DNA of 64,000 nucleotides from Pseudofabraea citricarpa (Eukaryota > Ascomycota > Leotiomycetes > Helotiales > Dermateaceae). Of this stretch, positions 33,704 to 45,098 are shown piece by piece. The stretch covers positions 2,232,001 through 2,296,000 of the forward strand of contig JAPWGK010000004.1 in the NCBI GenBank assembly GCA_029641185.1, in the 5' to 3' direction. A model generated the notes under the pieces. It searched no databases. It saw only the letters and a list, made by a program, of their open reading frames with translations, and had not been told where the DNA came from. Position 1 is the stretch's first letter, and the number at the start of each line of letters is the position of its first letter. The position numbers were made by a program, and so were the translations under genes.

Positions 33704-34712
33704 GGTGACGGTTTGGTATAAAAGTATAATTACAACAAGTTTAGGCTTCGTAGGTCTTGACAGTCTGGCTCATCAAAACACAATTGGAACGATTTGCACC
33801 GGCGAAAAAAATCACTACTCACGTTTGGAAAACACGCTACAATCTAGTTCTTTCTTGGACTTTAGAGGGATGGATCTAATATTTATCTTGGCTGTTGTGG
33901 CTGTGGAGAAACATCGCCAGGAGCTTGGACTCTACGGTCGCATCGCTTGCACATTAGATGTCATGAGCAACTTGACAGCTCGCATCACTAAAGATATTGT
34001 CAGTATGGATCTTCCCAGAAGAAAAGCCGTTCTACTGCTTGATTTTGATGAAACATTTTTTAATTATTGGCTGATAAACTTCGCATGATCTTGACACGGC
34101 CATCACGGAGAAGTGGCTTAACAGTAATCGGAAACATCAGCTCGGAAGAGCTTGGCTTGAAAGCATTGACTCCCGCTGTAACATACCATGTAAGCGACGG
34201 TCAGAGACTGCTTGATGAAAACCTAAATGAATACGATCACGAATTTGATCGGCAGCATATTAAATGTTTGGGAGGCCAATAGCAGGCAGGCATGGAGTGG
34301 GAAATAAATTTCACCGTTCTACAAGGTACCTTTCTCTTAATAGGTTTAGTTCATAGCCGACTTGAACTCAGTATGAAGCGAAGTAGGCAAATATTTCTTG
34401 CATTGATTCATTCTTGGTAAATGGATGAGAAATGTCACTTTTGACATGTGATTTTTTAACACTACTAGTAATAAAAACTATTTAACTACCTCACAAGTAT
34501 CAACAAACTGTATTCGCCACAAATCTAGGTTTACATAGTATATTCAGAGAATCACATGTAGAGGGCTATCTGATGAGTGTAGTATTGGTAGCTTTGGAAA
34601 AGTGGTCTGCTACAAGATAATAAGAAGAGCAAGTTAGTACCTTTCTTTTTGAAATTTATCTCACTTCCCTCACTTTTCAACAACTCGTTGCTCAAAAATC
34701 AACACATCTATC
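33704..34712. other. Promoter region with short protein-like frames
   Basis: About 1 kb separates two divergent genes. On the plus strand at about 33870-34280 two adjoining open frames (ending at 34088 and 34282) read like protein in part (DLPRRKAVLLLDFDET, LGLKALTPAVTYHVSDG). They match no family that I recognise and are shifted against each other, so they may be a gene remnant. Confidence 0.3.
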
Positions 34713-35006
34713 ATGACTTTCGTCCCGCACAACGGCAACGTCTTCCCGGCTGTCTACCACGGCAACGTGAACGTTATTCCCAAGAACATGTTACATTGGC
34801 CTATTGGCCTCAACCGAAAAATAGAGGCGAGCGATATTCCACGCGTGCAAGGCCGCAGCGTACCTACGGTGAGCATATCTTATAGCTCAAAGGAATCGAA
34901 ACTGATAGCAATGTAGTCCGCAGCAAGCCTCAAACACGCGCCTCCTCTTCTCGGTTTTGTTTTCTGCCTTGCAATTGTAGGCGCCATCTCTCAGATCGCA
35001 ATGTAA
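34713..35006 (+). CDS. Small tail-anchored protein, 81 aa
   Basis: This gene is too short to stand out as one reading frame. Exon 1 (34713-34868) and exon 2 (34917-35006) join through a GTGAGC...TAG intron of 48 nt. The start sits in a good context after a pyrimidine-rich leader (ATCTATCATGACT). The protein has a polar first part (MTFVPHNGNVFPAVYHGNVN) and a C-terminal hydrophobic helix (PPLLGFVFCLAIVGAISQIA) ending two residues before the stop, the layout of a tail-anchored membrane protein. I know no family for it. The even frame over the splice and the clear topology support a real gene. Confidence 0.55.
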
Positions 35007-35881
35007 TTCCTTTTCTTTTCAGGAATGCGTCAGCATCAGGAATAGATAAGCCAGAAAAGGTCTGGGGTATCTAGGAAATCATTTATACGCTCGGGACTTT
35101 CTACATTTCCGACAAACCCGGACGATAGCTTCCTCTAATCATAGAAGAAGAAAAGATTGTACACAAGACGGAGAATTTAGTTCGGACATCTGCATCGTAG
35201 ATCTTTATATATAGGGATACTTCATGGACACTTGCACCAAAGCGTGTGGTGGTATTCAACATTTTGTCTGGTAGTTGCTAGAAAGAAATACAAATTTGAA
35301 ACAAGAATCCAGAGAAGAAAATCTGCCTTAATATGAATTGTTCCAGCAGGTCATATCAACACGCAAACAGTAAATGATCGCTCCTGGTACCAAAGTGGGC
35401 GCCCGTCAAAATACCATATCTCAGTTACATGATTCAGTTTGCGAGCTCATCAGATCGTATCTTCCTACAAGACGTTGGTATTAGACAAGTCAATAAACTC
35501 GATCTTTTTTATACTAGGTACTCAATAGGACACTATGGAAAGTTTCACCTAGGCACAAAAGGACACAGTATGCATACTTTCAAGTACCTTCATGGTCAGC
35601 AACTAAATGATTCGGAAAAGGGCCGGAAGGGAACAAGCGAGGCAGCCCCCTTTTCCTCTTTTCCTCGTGAAGACTTGCTTCGGCTATATTCTATCCCGGC
35701 GCAATCTACCCCACCCTTTGCCATGCAACCAGTTCGCCACGATATGAACCTTACCCCGCGATGGCTGGCTCAACTTGGCAGAATGAAGGTAACAAGAGTT
35801 TTATTCACAAAGCGGGTATCGTCGTCGTAATTATCGTAAAAGAAGCAGAGCGGCTGTTGTTGTTATTTTCATTGAATCAGT
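35007..35881. other. Intergenic with an unsupported open frame
   Basis: This is the upstream region of the cyclase-family gene. An open frame of about 130 codons (to 35830, plus) has no ATG context, domain or conserved-looking block, and I treat it as chance. Confidence 0.4.
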
Positions 35882-36991
35882 ATGGTTATCGAAACGCCTT
35901 CTTTTGATGCGTTGCCTCTGCAAAAAGATGGGCCAAGAGGTAACGCATGGGGATTATTTGGCAAAGATGACGAACTGGGTATGCTTAATCGATTGACACC
36001 AGAAACTACACTCGCCGCGACGAAGGAGATTGTTTACGGGATCCGAATCGCAACAGATTGGCCCATGGATCAACCGAAAACTCCTTGCTTTGCTCGTCAA
36101 GCATTCCATCAGAAGATCTTTCATAAAGAGCCGAGGACGGTCAATGATGATATCCTGACATTGAATACACAGTCGAGTACGCAGTGGGATGGATTTAGAC
36201 ATTTCGGTAGACTTTGGACTATCTTGGAGCTGTGCTTGATTACTGATGATTTAAATAGGATATCAGGACCATAAGGTTTACTTCAACGGCACGAAACAGG
36301 ACGAAATCCATAATTCGAACAAAATTGGCACTCACGGTGAGTTGCGTCTTCTACCGTCAAAAAAACTGGAACTTATTGTTTCGCAGTTTGGGTTGAAAAT
36401 GGTGGTGTGGTAGGTCGGGGCGTACTTTTGGACTACGCTTCCTGGGCAGAAGCGCAAGGCATGACAGTCTCAACTCACACATACAATCCAATCCCACTTT
36501 CAGATGTAAAGAAAGTTGCAGAGGCGCAAGGTGTGTCATTCAGACCTGGGGATATCCTCTTCATGAGGACTGGGTATATCAAGAATATGGAAGCATTGAC
36601 AATAGATGAAGCATCAGCTTATGCTACACATGCTGGTGGTCCAGTGCCAGCCATTGGTGTGGAATCTGTAGAAGAAACGCTCAGATGGCTCTGGGAAAAC
36701 CAGTTTGCTGCTGTTGCTGGAGATCAACCGGCGTTCGAAGCGATTCCTTTCAATAGCAAGACGCATTGGTTGCACGAGTGGTTGCTTGCCGGCTGGGGAA
36801 TGCCAATTGGAGAGTTTTTTGATCTGGAAAAGCTTGCCGTGGAGTGTAAGAAGTATAATAAGTACACTTTCTTCTTCAGCAGTGTGCCCTTGAATGTAAG
36901 TGTGAGCCCTTCTAAGACGGTGGAGTGCTGCTGACTTGTCAAGGTGCCTGGAGGTGTTGCAAGCCCTCCAAATGGAGTAGCAATTCTGTAG
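35882..36991 (+). CDS. Cyclase-family metal-dependent hydrolase
   Basis: Four exons (35882-36206, 36259-36336, 36387-36895, 36944-36991) join to 319 aa. It belongs to the cyclase family (kynurenine formamidase-like fold), fungal branch. Marks are LNTQSSTQWDGFRHFGYQ, which carries the metal-binding region of this branch, GTHVWVENGGVVGRGVLLD, and GDILFMRTGY. Members hydrolyse amides or lactones with a divalent metal; the fungal branch is mostly uncharacterised. No signal peptide is present. Its position next to an aldo-keto reductase and a Zn2Cys6 factor could make it a peripheral tailoring gene, for example a lactonase, but this is inference. Confidence 0.88.
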
Positions 36992-37057
36992 TATGGATGA
37001 GTTGACAGACACAACTTAGATATTGAAGCTTTTGATAAATCTATTTTTCTATATCTA

Positions 37058-38082
37058 TTAGACAGTGAATTTAGTCTTATTCTCTTCTCCTGCATCCTTG
37101 GCCGCCTTCTGCACAGCCTCTTCGCCTGCCTCGTGAAATATATCGAAGCCCCATCTAGCTGGGAAGTTGAAACGCTTGTGCCGTTCAAGTGCGTTGAGCT
37201 CTGCCATCTCCTCATCGGGGATAACAAAATCCTGAAAGTTGCTAGCTATTCTGGAGGGCGTTACAGATTTTGGTAGTACGACTGTGCCCCTTTGTACACC
37301 CCAGCTTGCCAAAACTTGTCCTGGGTCCTTCCCAAGCTTCTTCGCAACTTCATGTACCTTGGCATCGTCTACCGTTCGTGGCTCGCCAGTCTGGTTGTTG
37401 CCAAGTGGAGAGTATGCTTCTAAGAGAATGCCTTTGGACTTGCAGAAGTCGAAGAGTTTCGGCTGCTGTAAATATGGGTGGGCTTCGATTTGGTTTACTG
37501 CAGGAACGGTGGTGACCTTCGGTAGGAATTCTTCAAGTCGGCGGATATTGAAATTCGAAACACCAATTGCTTTTGCTTTGCCAGACTTTACCAGCGCCTC
37601 CATTGCCTTCCAAGTCACAGCTGGATCAACATCATCCAATTCGAAAACGCCATTCGAGTCGAGAGGAAAGAACTTATCGCCGGGTTTGAATGCACTTCGA
37701 AACATGATTAGCCAGATTTCTCGGTCATTAATGCCAAAAGGACTCACCAGGGCCAGTGCATCAGATATAAATCGACATAATCTGTGCCCAAATCTGCCAG
37801 TGTTTTGTCTAGACCTTTCTCCACGTCTTCTGGTCTATGGTTTGTGTTCCATAGCTTTCCAGTAATAAAGATGTCTTCTCTCTTGACACCACTCTTCTTT
37901 ATGCCAGCGCCGACCTCGTTTTCATTTCGATAAATGGCTGCACAATCAATGTGACGGTATCCGGATGCCAAAGCAACTTCGACAGCTTTCTCGACCTCTT
38001 TGGGCGCTGCTTGCCAGGTTCCAAAACCTACGGCTGGAATCTTGGCACCAGTATTAAGAGTGAATGTACGACCGAGAGACAT
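37058..38082 (-). CDS. Aldo-keto reductase (glycerol dehydrogenase-like)
   Basis: Two exons (37748-38082, 37058-37694) join to 323 aa, the usual length. The catalytic set is visible: Asp in RHIDCAAIY with its Tyr, Lys in FITGKLWN and His in LMHWP. The N-terminal hairpin [16 protein letters not shown] and the C-terminal NADPH-binding block [10 protein letters not shown] are typical of fungal glycerol/aldehyde reductases. The enzyme reduces aldehydes or ketones with NADPH in the cytosol. It converges with the cyclase-family gene with only about 66 bases between stops. It is probably general metabolism, though a tailoring role is possible. Confidence 0.92.
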
Positions 38083-38595
38083 GCTGAGCGATGGTTCGAG
38101 TCAATGAGGGTGTGTTGGGTTCGTGGAGATCAGGGAGGTTTCTGGGTGATTGATGAGTTGTCGTAGGGCTCTCGGTGGCTCAGAGGTAACTTATGTACAC
38201 CCATGATGGGCTAATTGGTTCCGCTCTCTCGAGATAGCGTTGTCGATATGTGGATAGTATTGAAGCACAATTGGTGGTGGTGGATCGCAGTTTCCGAGGG
38301 GACCGAGAATTGTTGCAGGTTTCCGAGACGAAGCGCTGAAATCCGAGGGTGCCCGCTAGCATTCCCCTCTTCCCCGCATGTACTTCTCTACTCCTCACCT
38401 TTGACACAATTACATGCTATTATTAAAGCATGCATTTCCATTTCCATGCTCCAACTCACAGCCGACACTCAATTCCAATTCCGAACCTAGTAAAGGCCTT
38501 TCAAGTTACATCGCCAATACTCTTTGTCACCTGACGACAAATCCGAAATCCGGGGTGGTTGCAGTCTCACCAGGTCATCATCATTGGACAGCAGC
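38083..38595. promoter_or_regulatory. Divergent promoter, aldo-keto reductase / Zn2Cys6 factor
   Basis: About 510 bp separate the two divergent starts. It includes a pyrimidine-rich leader before the regulator. No separate gene is seen. Confidence 0.4.
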
Positions 38596-41338
38596 ATGGA
38601 TCCTTCTCCGCAACCCCATGATGCACTCCCCACTACTCAGGAAGGGAGCATGTCACACTCGTCTCACCTACACTCGCCAGTGAGCTTGTCAACAGAGGGA
38701 GACTCCTATAATCCCCGGAGTAATACTTCAGCCGGGATCAAGCGGAAACGATCACCAAATTCAAGAGTAGTTAGAAAAGATGAGAGGAAGAAAGTTAGCA
38801 GGGCTTGTGATGCTTGTAAAACGTAAGTTCAGTTTGTTCCTTGCCTTTAAATCATCATGGCCCTTCTTTGCTGTATATAATAGCGTGCTTTGCCTATAAA
38901 GCAAAGGTTTATGTGGTGTTGGTATGCTCTAGGCAAGCACTTCAGCTTGTCAACCCGGACTGATTGGTGACTCTCATTCCTGACTATGAAAAGAACCATA
39001 AAATAAATGCTTACTTACATGCGACCCCAGGAGGAAGGTTCGCTGCTCCGGAACCCAACCATGTAACAGATGTTCCAACCAGTCTCTCCCTTGCGAATAC
39101 AATACAGAACACAGAAGAGGAAGGCCACCTACCCCGGAAATAGTTGGGCCCATACAACATAGAGATAGCTTCAGTACATTATCTCCTCAGTCGGCTCCTG
39201 GTCATCTGACACATGCTTCAATAGCATCACACATATCACATGTCGAACCACCTTCTATATCCGACGAGCAAAGAAAGTCTTCGCGGAGTTCGCAAGAGCC
39301 GGAAGAGACACGCTTTGAGGGTAATTACATTGGGCCCACCTCTGGCATTGCATTTCTTCATAGAGCACAAAGGAGATTTAAGCAGGATTTTGAAGCGACC
39401 ATTTCAAATGAAGCAAATGCGAAAAGTCTCATGCAGACTTCAGTGTTTTCTTTTGGTGATGGTCATTACCCTGATCAGACCTCATCAGATCTAGTGTTTC
39501 CAAGTCGAGACCATGCGAAGCGTTTACTCGAAAGATATTTCGACTTTGCGATACCGACGTATCGTTTCCTCCATCGAGCTACAGTAGAAGGATGGCTCGA
39601 AGAACTTTGCGACGAGAATGAGCAGAAACATGGGGATGGGAGTAAACTTTCAGATGGAAAGACGGCAGTAGTTCTTTTGGTCTTGGCTACTGCTATGCTT
39701 TATCGGGAAGACCGCAGTGGTACATTGCAAGATGGGGAATCCAAAGATAAAGAGCAGAGGTAATTTTTGTCAAATCCTTCATTCTCGGTAAAAGCTGATA
39801 GTTCTTAGCGGAATATTCTTTACTGCCGCTGAGCGTAAATTGGCAACTGAAATTGGACCAGTACGACTAGAATCTGTTCAGGCAAGGTTAGCTCAGTGCT
39901 TATATCTAATGGGTTCTTCGCGTATAAATCAAGCGTGGTATCTGTTTGGAACAACCTATCAAATGATCATAGCGCTCGGGCTTCATCGAAAACGATTCTC
40001 TCAATCATCTGGTGCTGTTTCTGGCTTGGTGGAAATCGAGTGTCGTAAGCGAGCATTCTGGAGTGCTTACACTCTGGATGGTTATTTCAGCGTCATTCTT
40101 GGGCGGCCAAGGAACTTCCGTGACGAGGATATAGATCAGCATCTACCAGATAGGGTGAATGATTCTGATCTTACCTCGGATGGTACGCAAGCCAGGTCGG
40201 CATATAACCAGTGCGTTTCGGATGCACCGGTTTTCCATGCAAAGTTAGTAGAGCACTTTTGGAATTGTTATTTTCTTGCTAACCAAAACGTAGACTTGCT
40301 AGGATTGTTGGCAAGATATCCACTGATCTATACCCTACGAACAAGCCTGCAGATGCGGAATGGATTGGATTTGCCGAGCAGTACACAACAGAACTCAAAA
40401 CATGGAAGGAAGCACTTCCGGCTTTTTTGGAGCCCACCAAGGTCGACCCATCCATTTTGATTCCAATCTTCCAACGGCAGAGCACGGTTCTGCGACTAGC
40501 GTATGCACATGCTCTCATACTCGCAAATCGCCAATCTCTTCTGAGTAATTTCGCAGACTTAAGCCGACGACAAGAGGCACCTGATGCAAGGGTTGAAGCC
40601 AGCTTGAAAGAATGTATCGATGCAGCATTTCTCGTTGTCGATACGGTGAACAGTTTTATAGAGCATAGACAATTGTTCAAGGCTTTCTGGTTCACTCATT
40701 ACATCTCATTCTGCGCCATCGCAACTCTCTATGTTTACACGATCCAAAGAAGTATACCACGCCAGCGAACTGCAGAGCTTCTGAAGAATTCCCACATACA
40801 TCATTTTGAAGCTGCAGAAAAATGTCAGCGCAAAATCGCGGAGACTACAGCGAAGACATCACCATTCAGAAGGTACAATATCATTCTTGATGAATTGAAG
40901 AAAGAAGTCCTTTTCCGTCTTCGACAGCCAATTCAAAATGAGGACAATCTCAGCAGATCAAGTTTAGCCCCTCCATCTCTGGTAGATTTGGTTCCCCAGC
41001 AAGGGACAAATGTGTCATCCGGACTATTGTCAGTCGAGAGATTGCTCACTGAAGAATCTATCCCGTTTTCAAGAAACCAAACTTTGGATGGCGCCGATAC
41101 CGATGTAAGAGTTTACGAAACCGGAAATCTCTCGTACGGTTTCCAGACCGGCACGAGTACTCCGTCCCGCATGTTGAATGATCCAGTTCTGGATTTGAAT
41201 CTCTTTGGATCTCATGGCGAACTAGTCGGATGGTCAGAATTCGATGCATGCGTAAGTCACTAATCGTCTTGATAAGTTATGTATTCTGACAAGCAACAGG
41301 CCATCGGGTGGCCGGATGGCTTTGATTGGAATTCTTGA
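38596..41338 (+). CDS. Zn2Cys6 fungal transcription factor
   Basis: Five exons (38596-38822, 39031-39759, 39809-40243, 40294-41251, 41300-41338) join to 795 aa. The zinc cluster is split by the first intron and reads RACDACKTRKVRCSGTQPCN, then RCSNQSLPCEY, preceded by a basic stretch (KRKRSP). A linker follows, then the fungal-specific regulatory domain (about 270-560) with FPSRDHAKRLLERYFDF, ARLAQCLYLMGSSRINQAW and FWSAYTLDGYFSVILGRPR. The segment YIGPTSGIAFLHRAQRRF resembles that of sugar-responsive factors of the XlnR type. The C-terminus is acidic/Ser-rich and may activate. It is the only Zn2Cys6 regulator in the window and so a candidate regulator of the cluster, although it lies 7 kb beyond the last clear cluster gene. 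Confidence 0.92.
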
Positions 41339-41936
41339 ACCCAGTATTCCACCAGGATTTGTCTTGTATAAAGGCTCGATAGCTCAAGAACTCAAAGCTG
41401 ACTTGCTGCCATCAAATCGCATCTCTCCCCATGAATCTGTGGAACAATTTGAGAGATCGATCTCGAAAGAGCGTAAGGGAAGCTCTTCCGCTATATTCAC
41501 TACCTAGAATCCAAAGGCAAAACATAAGAAAGCCTGTTGAAGCATGGCTGTTGTCCGAAAAGAAGAAAACCAATCCTCTGGTTGTATTGGATCAAGAAGC
41601 AGGTGTGACGATGGTCATTATACACTCGTTCTTGCAGAAACGTACAGCTAGATACGAGAACAAAGAATCTCTCCCGTCGCTGCTTACCTACCAGCAGACA
41701 AACACATCCGAGATTTCTTCCTTTCTCGTGTAGGGAGAAACCCGTTGAAAAACACCCCACCCCCTTCCGTTTCAGCAAATGCTCTTTGAAAATACGAAGA
41801 GGCCTTTTTCTCCGTGCGATCTCCTGTTTGATTTTCATCTTTGTACAAGCCCTAGAAAGTATGATGCACTTGCCAACATGGCCAACTCTTTTCTTTCCCC
41901 CTCCCTCAATCTTTCTCTTTTTCTCTTCTTGAAGAA
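41339..41936. other. Intergenic between convergent genes
   Basis: About 600 bp separate two 3' ends. It is pyrimidine-rich toward the right. No gene was seen. Confidence 0.45.
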
Positions 41937-42101
41937 TCAACACCTCCACGACGAGATCTGGTCGTCGTAGTCCCCCGAGTAGCCCTCGCTCGCCTCGCCC
42001 AGGTTATACTCGTAGCTGAGCGTCACGCCAGGATCGTCTCCTTTGTCATTACACCCAACATATCTAGAGGCAGGGTGAAGCAGCAGTCAGAAAGAGGGGC
42101 A

Positions 42102-42148
<47 letters not shown>

Positions 42149-42656
42149 CATACTTGTAAAACTGACACACGCCGCCCGTGTTGGTGCTCAGCGCACTCAC
42201 GCGGTTGTCGTAGATTTCAGGGATTGTTGGATCGGTAGCGAAGTCGAAATAATCGACTGTTTTGATCTTGCATCAGTCTCTCTCACACACCCTTACTACA
42301 AAAGGAAGAGGAACAAAAGAAAAAGAAAAAAAATACATACCACACCTCCCCGGCGGCGCGCCGAACACCAGGCACGGCTCCCGAAACCCGGCTTCCACGC
42401 ACTGCACGACGAAGATGTTCGCAGGCGTCACGACGGTCCGGTTGGGATCGGGCTCGGGCTCTTGGCGCCTCGATAGAGGGACGTCTTCGCTGAAGAGCGC
42501 CACGTTGCTCAGCATGAATGCGTTGTAGACTTCGCTTGATCGTGCCGAGATGTCGGAGGAGATGGGGAAGAGGCTGTTGGGCTGGTAGGTTACGGTTGCG
42601 GAGGCTAGGTTGGAGGAGAGGAGGAGGAGGAGAGTGGAGGAGAGGGGTGACCTCAT
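41937..42656 (-). CDS. Small secreted protein, 181 aa
   Basis: Three exons (42341-42656, 42154-42256, 41937-42063) join to 181 aa. The protein starts with a signal peptide (MRSPLSSTLLLLLSSNLASA). The mature part has six cysteines, in VVQCVEAGFREPCLV, GRCVDYFDF, GVCQFYK, YVGCND and a last CysTrp-type end (SSWRC). That even number is consistent with three disulfides. No catalytic domain is recognised; the layout is that of a small secreted or effector-like protein. The second intron (42064-42153) holds a long GA repeat. The protein could act in the wall or in host/substrate contact, which is inference. Confidence 0.8.
42105..42141. repeat. (GA)n microsatellite inside an intron
   Basis: An almost perfect GA dinucleotide run of about 37 bases lies within the second intron of the small secreted protein gene, close to its donor site. 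Confidence 0.95.
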
Positions 42657-45098
42657 CGTGTTGTCTTGTATGTGTGTGTGTGTTGTGTTATGGGGTGGTT
42701 GGGGATGTGGGAGGGGTGGGATGGGAAGTGTATGGGATGGGATACTAAGTGGAGGAGCAGAAGAGGGAGAAGAGAAAAGAAAGAGCTGGGTATTATATAC
42801 CATCTGTATACTCTACACTTCCCTTCTCGCGGCCTTTCTTTTCTTCGCCCTTCCCCTCTCCCTTCTTCACTTCTCCTGTACAAACATAAACAGATTAAAA
42901 AGAGCGAAATTAAAACCCTAACCTGCAATTTAAATACGCTCCCTCCGCACCCTTCTCTTGTGCAAGCATAAACACGTTAAGAGAAAGAGAGAAATTAAAA
43001 CCCTAACCTGCAGTTATAATACCTCCGTACCTTAGCTCTTTTCCCCTCTCTCCAAACTCTAAGCCTTCTTTCAAGGCGGGAGAAACCATCACTTTCTGAT
43101 TCTTGTTCGTGACGGCGTGTGATTTTACACATGGTCAAGAGAAGAGGCGAGGAAGGTTCGACGAACACGAGCAGGTACCGTAGGAGGGATCGAGAAAGAT
43201 CCGAGGATGCATTTCTCTTCTGTTCACAAGCAGGTCCAATGATTCGAGCTCTCGGTTTGACGTGCCTCTCAACCTTCCCTCTCGATGATCTCTTCTCGTC
43301 TCTACAGCAAGTAACCATCCAGGTTCTTTCGCAGCAGCACAGGGGGAATCGAGGGAGAGAGAGAAAACTCACTCTTTCCTTTTTCCTTTTTTCCTTTTTC
43401 CTTTTTTCCTTTTTTCTTTTTATTTCTCTTTCTCTCTCGTCTCATGATTTAAACATCGCGACTTCTTATCCGGCGGCGCGTTCGAACGAGCCAGTCCCGA
43501 GTCCCGAGGGTACGGGAAACAAGAAGGCTCGGTAGCTTGTCCCGGGGGCAAGAAGTATATTATACAGTATTCTCCAGGCGAGAAGAGGAAGAGGGGGGGA
43601 GAAAAGAAAAGCCTGCCCTTCCGGCCCCTCCTAAGCGCGAAGGAGAAAAAAGAGAAGAAAAGAAAAGAAAAGAAAAGAAAAGAAAAGGAAAGGAAAGAGG
43701 TGGAGGAAGGGGTTGGTAAAGACGGCGCACGTACAAATACGAACACGAATCGCTTGTCTGTTTGTTTTCTACTCGTACATGTACATGTACATGTCTTCGC
43801 CTCATACATCATGTGTTCATATCCTGACCATCCGATTGATATCTCCCTCCTCCCCTTGGATCGTTAAGATACTGTACCAGTCGAGCGTACATGTACGTAC
43901 GGTACGGTACGGTACGGTAAATAAATAGGCTTTCCCCCTCTCCCGATAACCAGCTTCTGCTGTACAGTGCTGCATCAAGCCAGCCAAGAAGCTCTCGGAG
44001 GCATCCCATCCCGGTCCGGGATGATCGGAAGGGATGGGATGGGATGGGACGAGAGAAAGAAAGAAAGGGGGGAAAGAACAAAGTTACCTATGGCGGTTCC
44101 CTCTCTCCTCCCCTCTCTCCTGCACGTGTCTTGTGCTTTACGACATGACAGGCAGCAAAGCACAGCAAGCGAGCGAGTGAGTGAAGAGGGGGGCAAGAGG
44201 AAGGGGTAAGAACACGAGAGGCCCCAAACCCAACAGGGTCCAAAGGGAAGAGAAAACCAAAAAAAAAAAAAAAAAAAAAAAAGAAGGGGTAGGGCATCTG
44301 GTAGATGCCAGCGCAAGACCTCTCTCTCTCGGCACCTTCGGGTCCAGAGGGAGGGAGGAGTCTTGAACACGAGAAGAAGGGCCAAAAAAAGAAAGAAAAA
44401 AAAAAAGAAGAAAAAAAAGAAAAGGGCGAGAGGATCGGAAAGAGGTGAAGGAACGATGAGAGAAAGGAGGGTGAGAAGAGACGGATTGGTGATGTTCTTT
44501 TCCTTGTCTAGACGTGCGCACGTCCTGATTTGATGCACGCACGGTAGGCGGTACGAAGAGTTTATTTAGCTGAGGGGTATATTCAGAAGGTCTGCATCCC
44601 CTCTTGTATGGTGACTGCAGTAGCCAACCAGGTAGACTTGGTCCTGCTGCCTCGCCGGACAATGTAGGTGGGTGGATGATCCCATGTGAGGTATACCAGC
44701 AAATGCCTTCTCTCTGTCTCCCTCTCCTTTCTTTTGTTGCTTTCTTCTCTCTTCCTGTTATCTTACGTTGGGTCAAGTAACAAGACGGGAAAACAAGATC
44801 CCTTGAGGAATAACAGACTTCTAGAAGCAAGCCGAGGAAACCAAAGCAAGAAAAGAATGAGACACTTGCTAGAACCAACCAACCAACCAACCAGCCATTT
44901 AGTTAGCTCTTACTTTTCACTCTCACTCTAAGGTAGTCCCTTCCCTCCCAACTCCTCCGTCACATCTCAACCCGCATCACACGAACTCGAGATGAAGAGA
45001 GCAGAAAAAAAGAATTATTATATCAACTTCACTTCCTCTCTAGCCTCTCTTACTATATCTACCCGCGCTCTCTAAGCCTCGCTCCCCCCACAAGCAAA
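42657..45098. other. Low-complexity intergenic belt
   Basis: About 2.4 kb of alternating purine and pyrimidine tracts contains no believable gene. It holds (TTTTTC)n-type runs at about 43376-43425, (AAAAG)n at about 43650-43692, a GTAC/GGTAC repeat at about 43886-43919, and an A run at 44259-44282. Long frames here encode only Phe/Ser/Leu or Lys/Glu/Arg-rich strings and are composition artefacts. Confidence 0.6.

Noticed and set aside
35429..35830. 133-codon plus-strand frame before the cyclase gene
   Set aside because: It has no domain, no good start context and no link to neighbouring exons.
43975..44890. Long minus-strand frames rich in Phe, Ser and Leu
   Set aside because: They follow purine/pyrimidine tracts and are composition artefacts.
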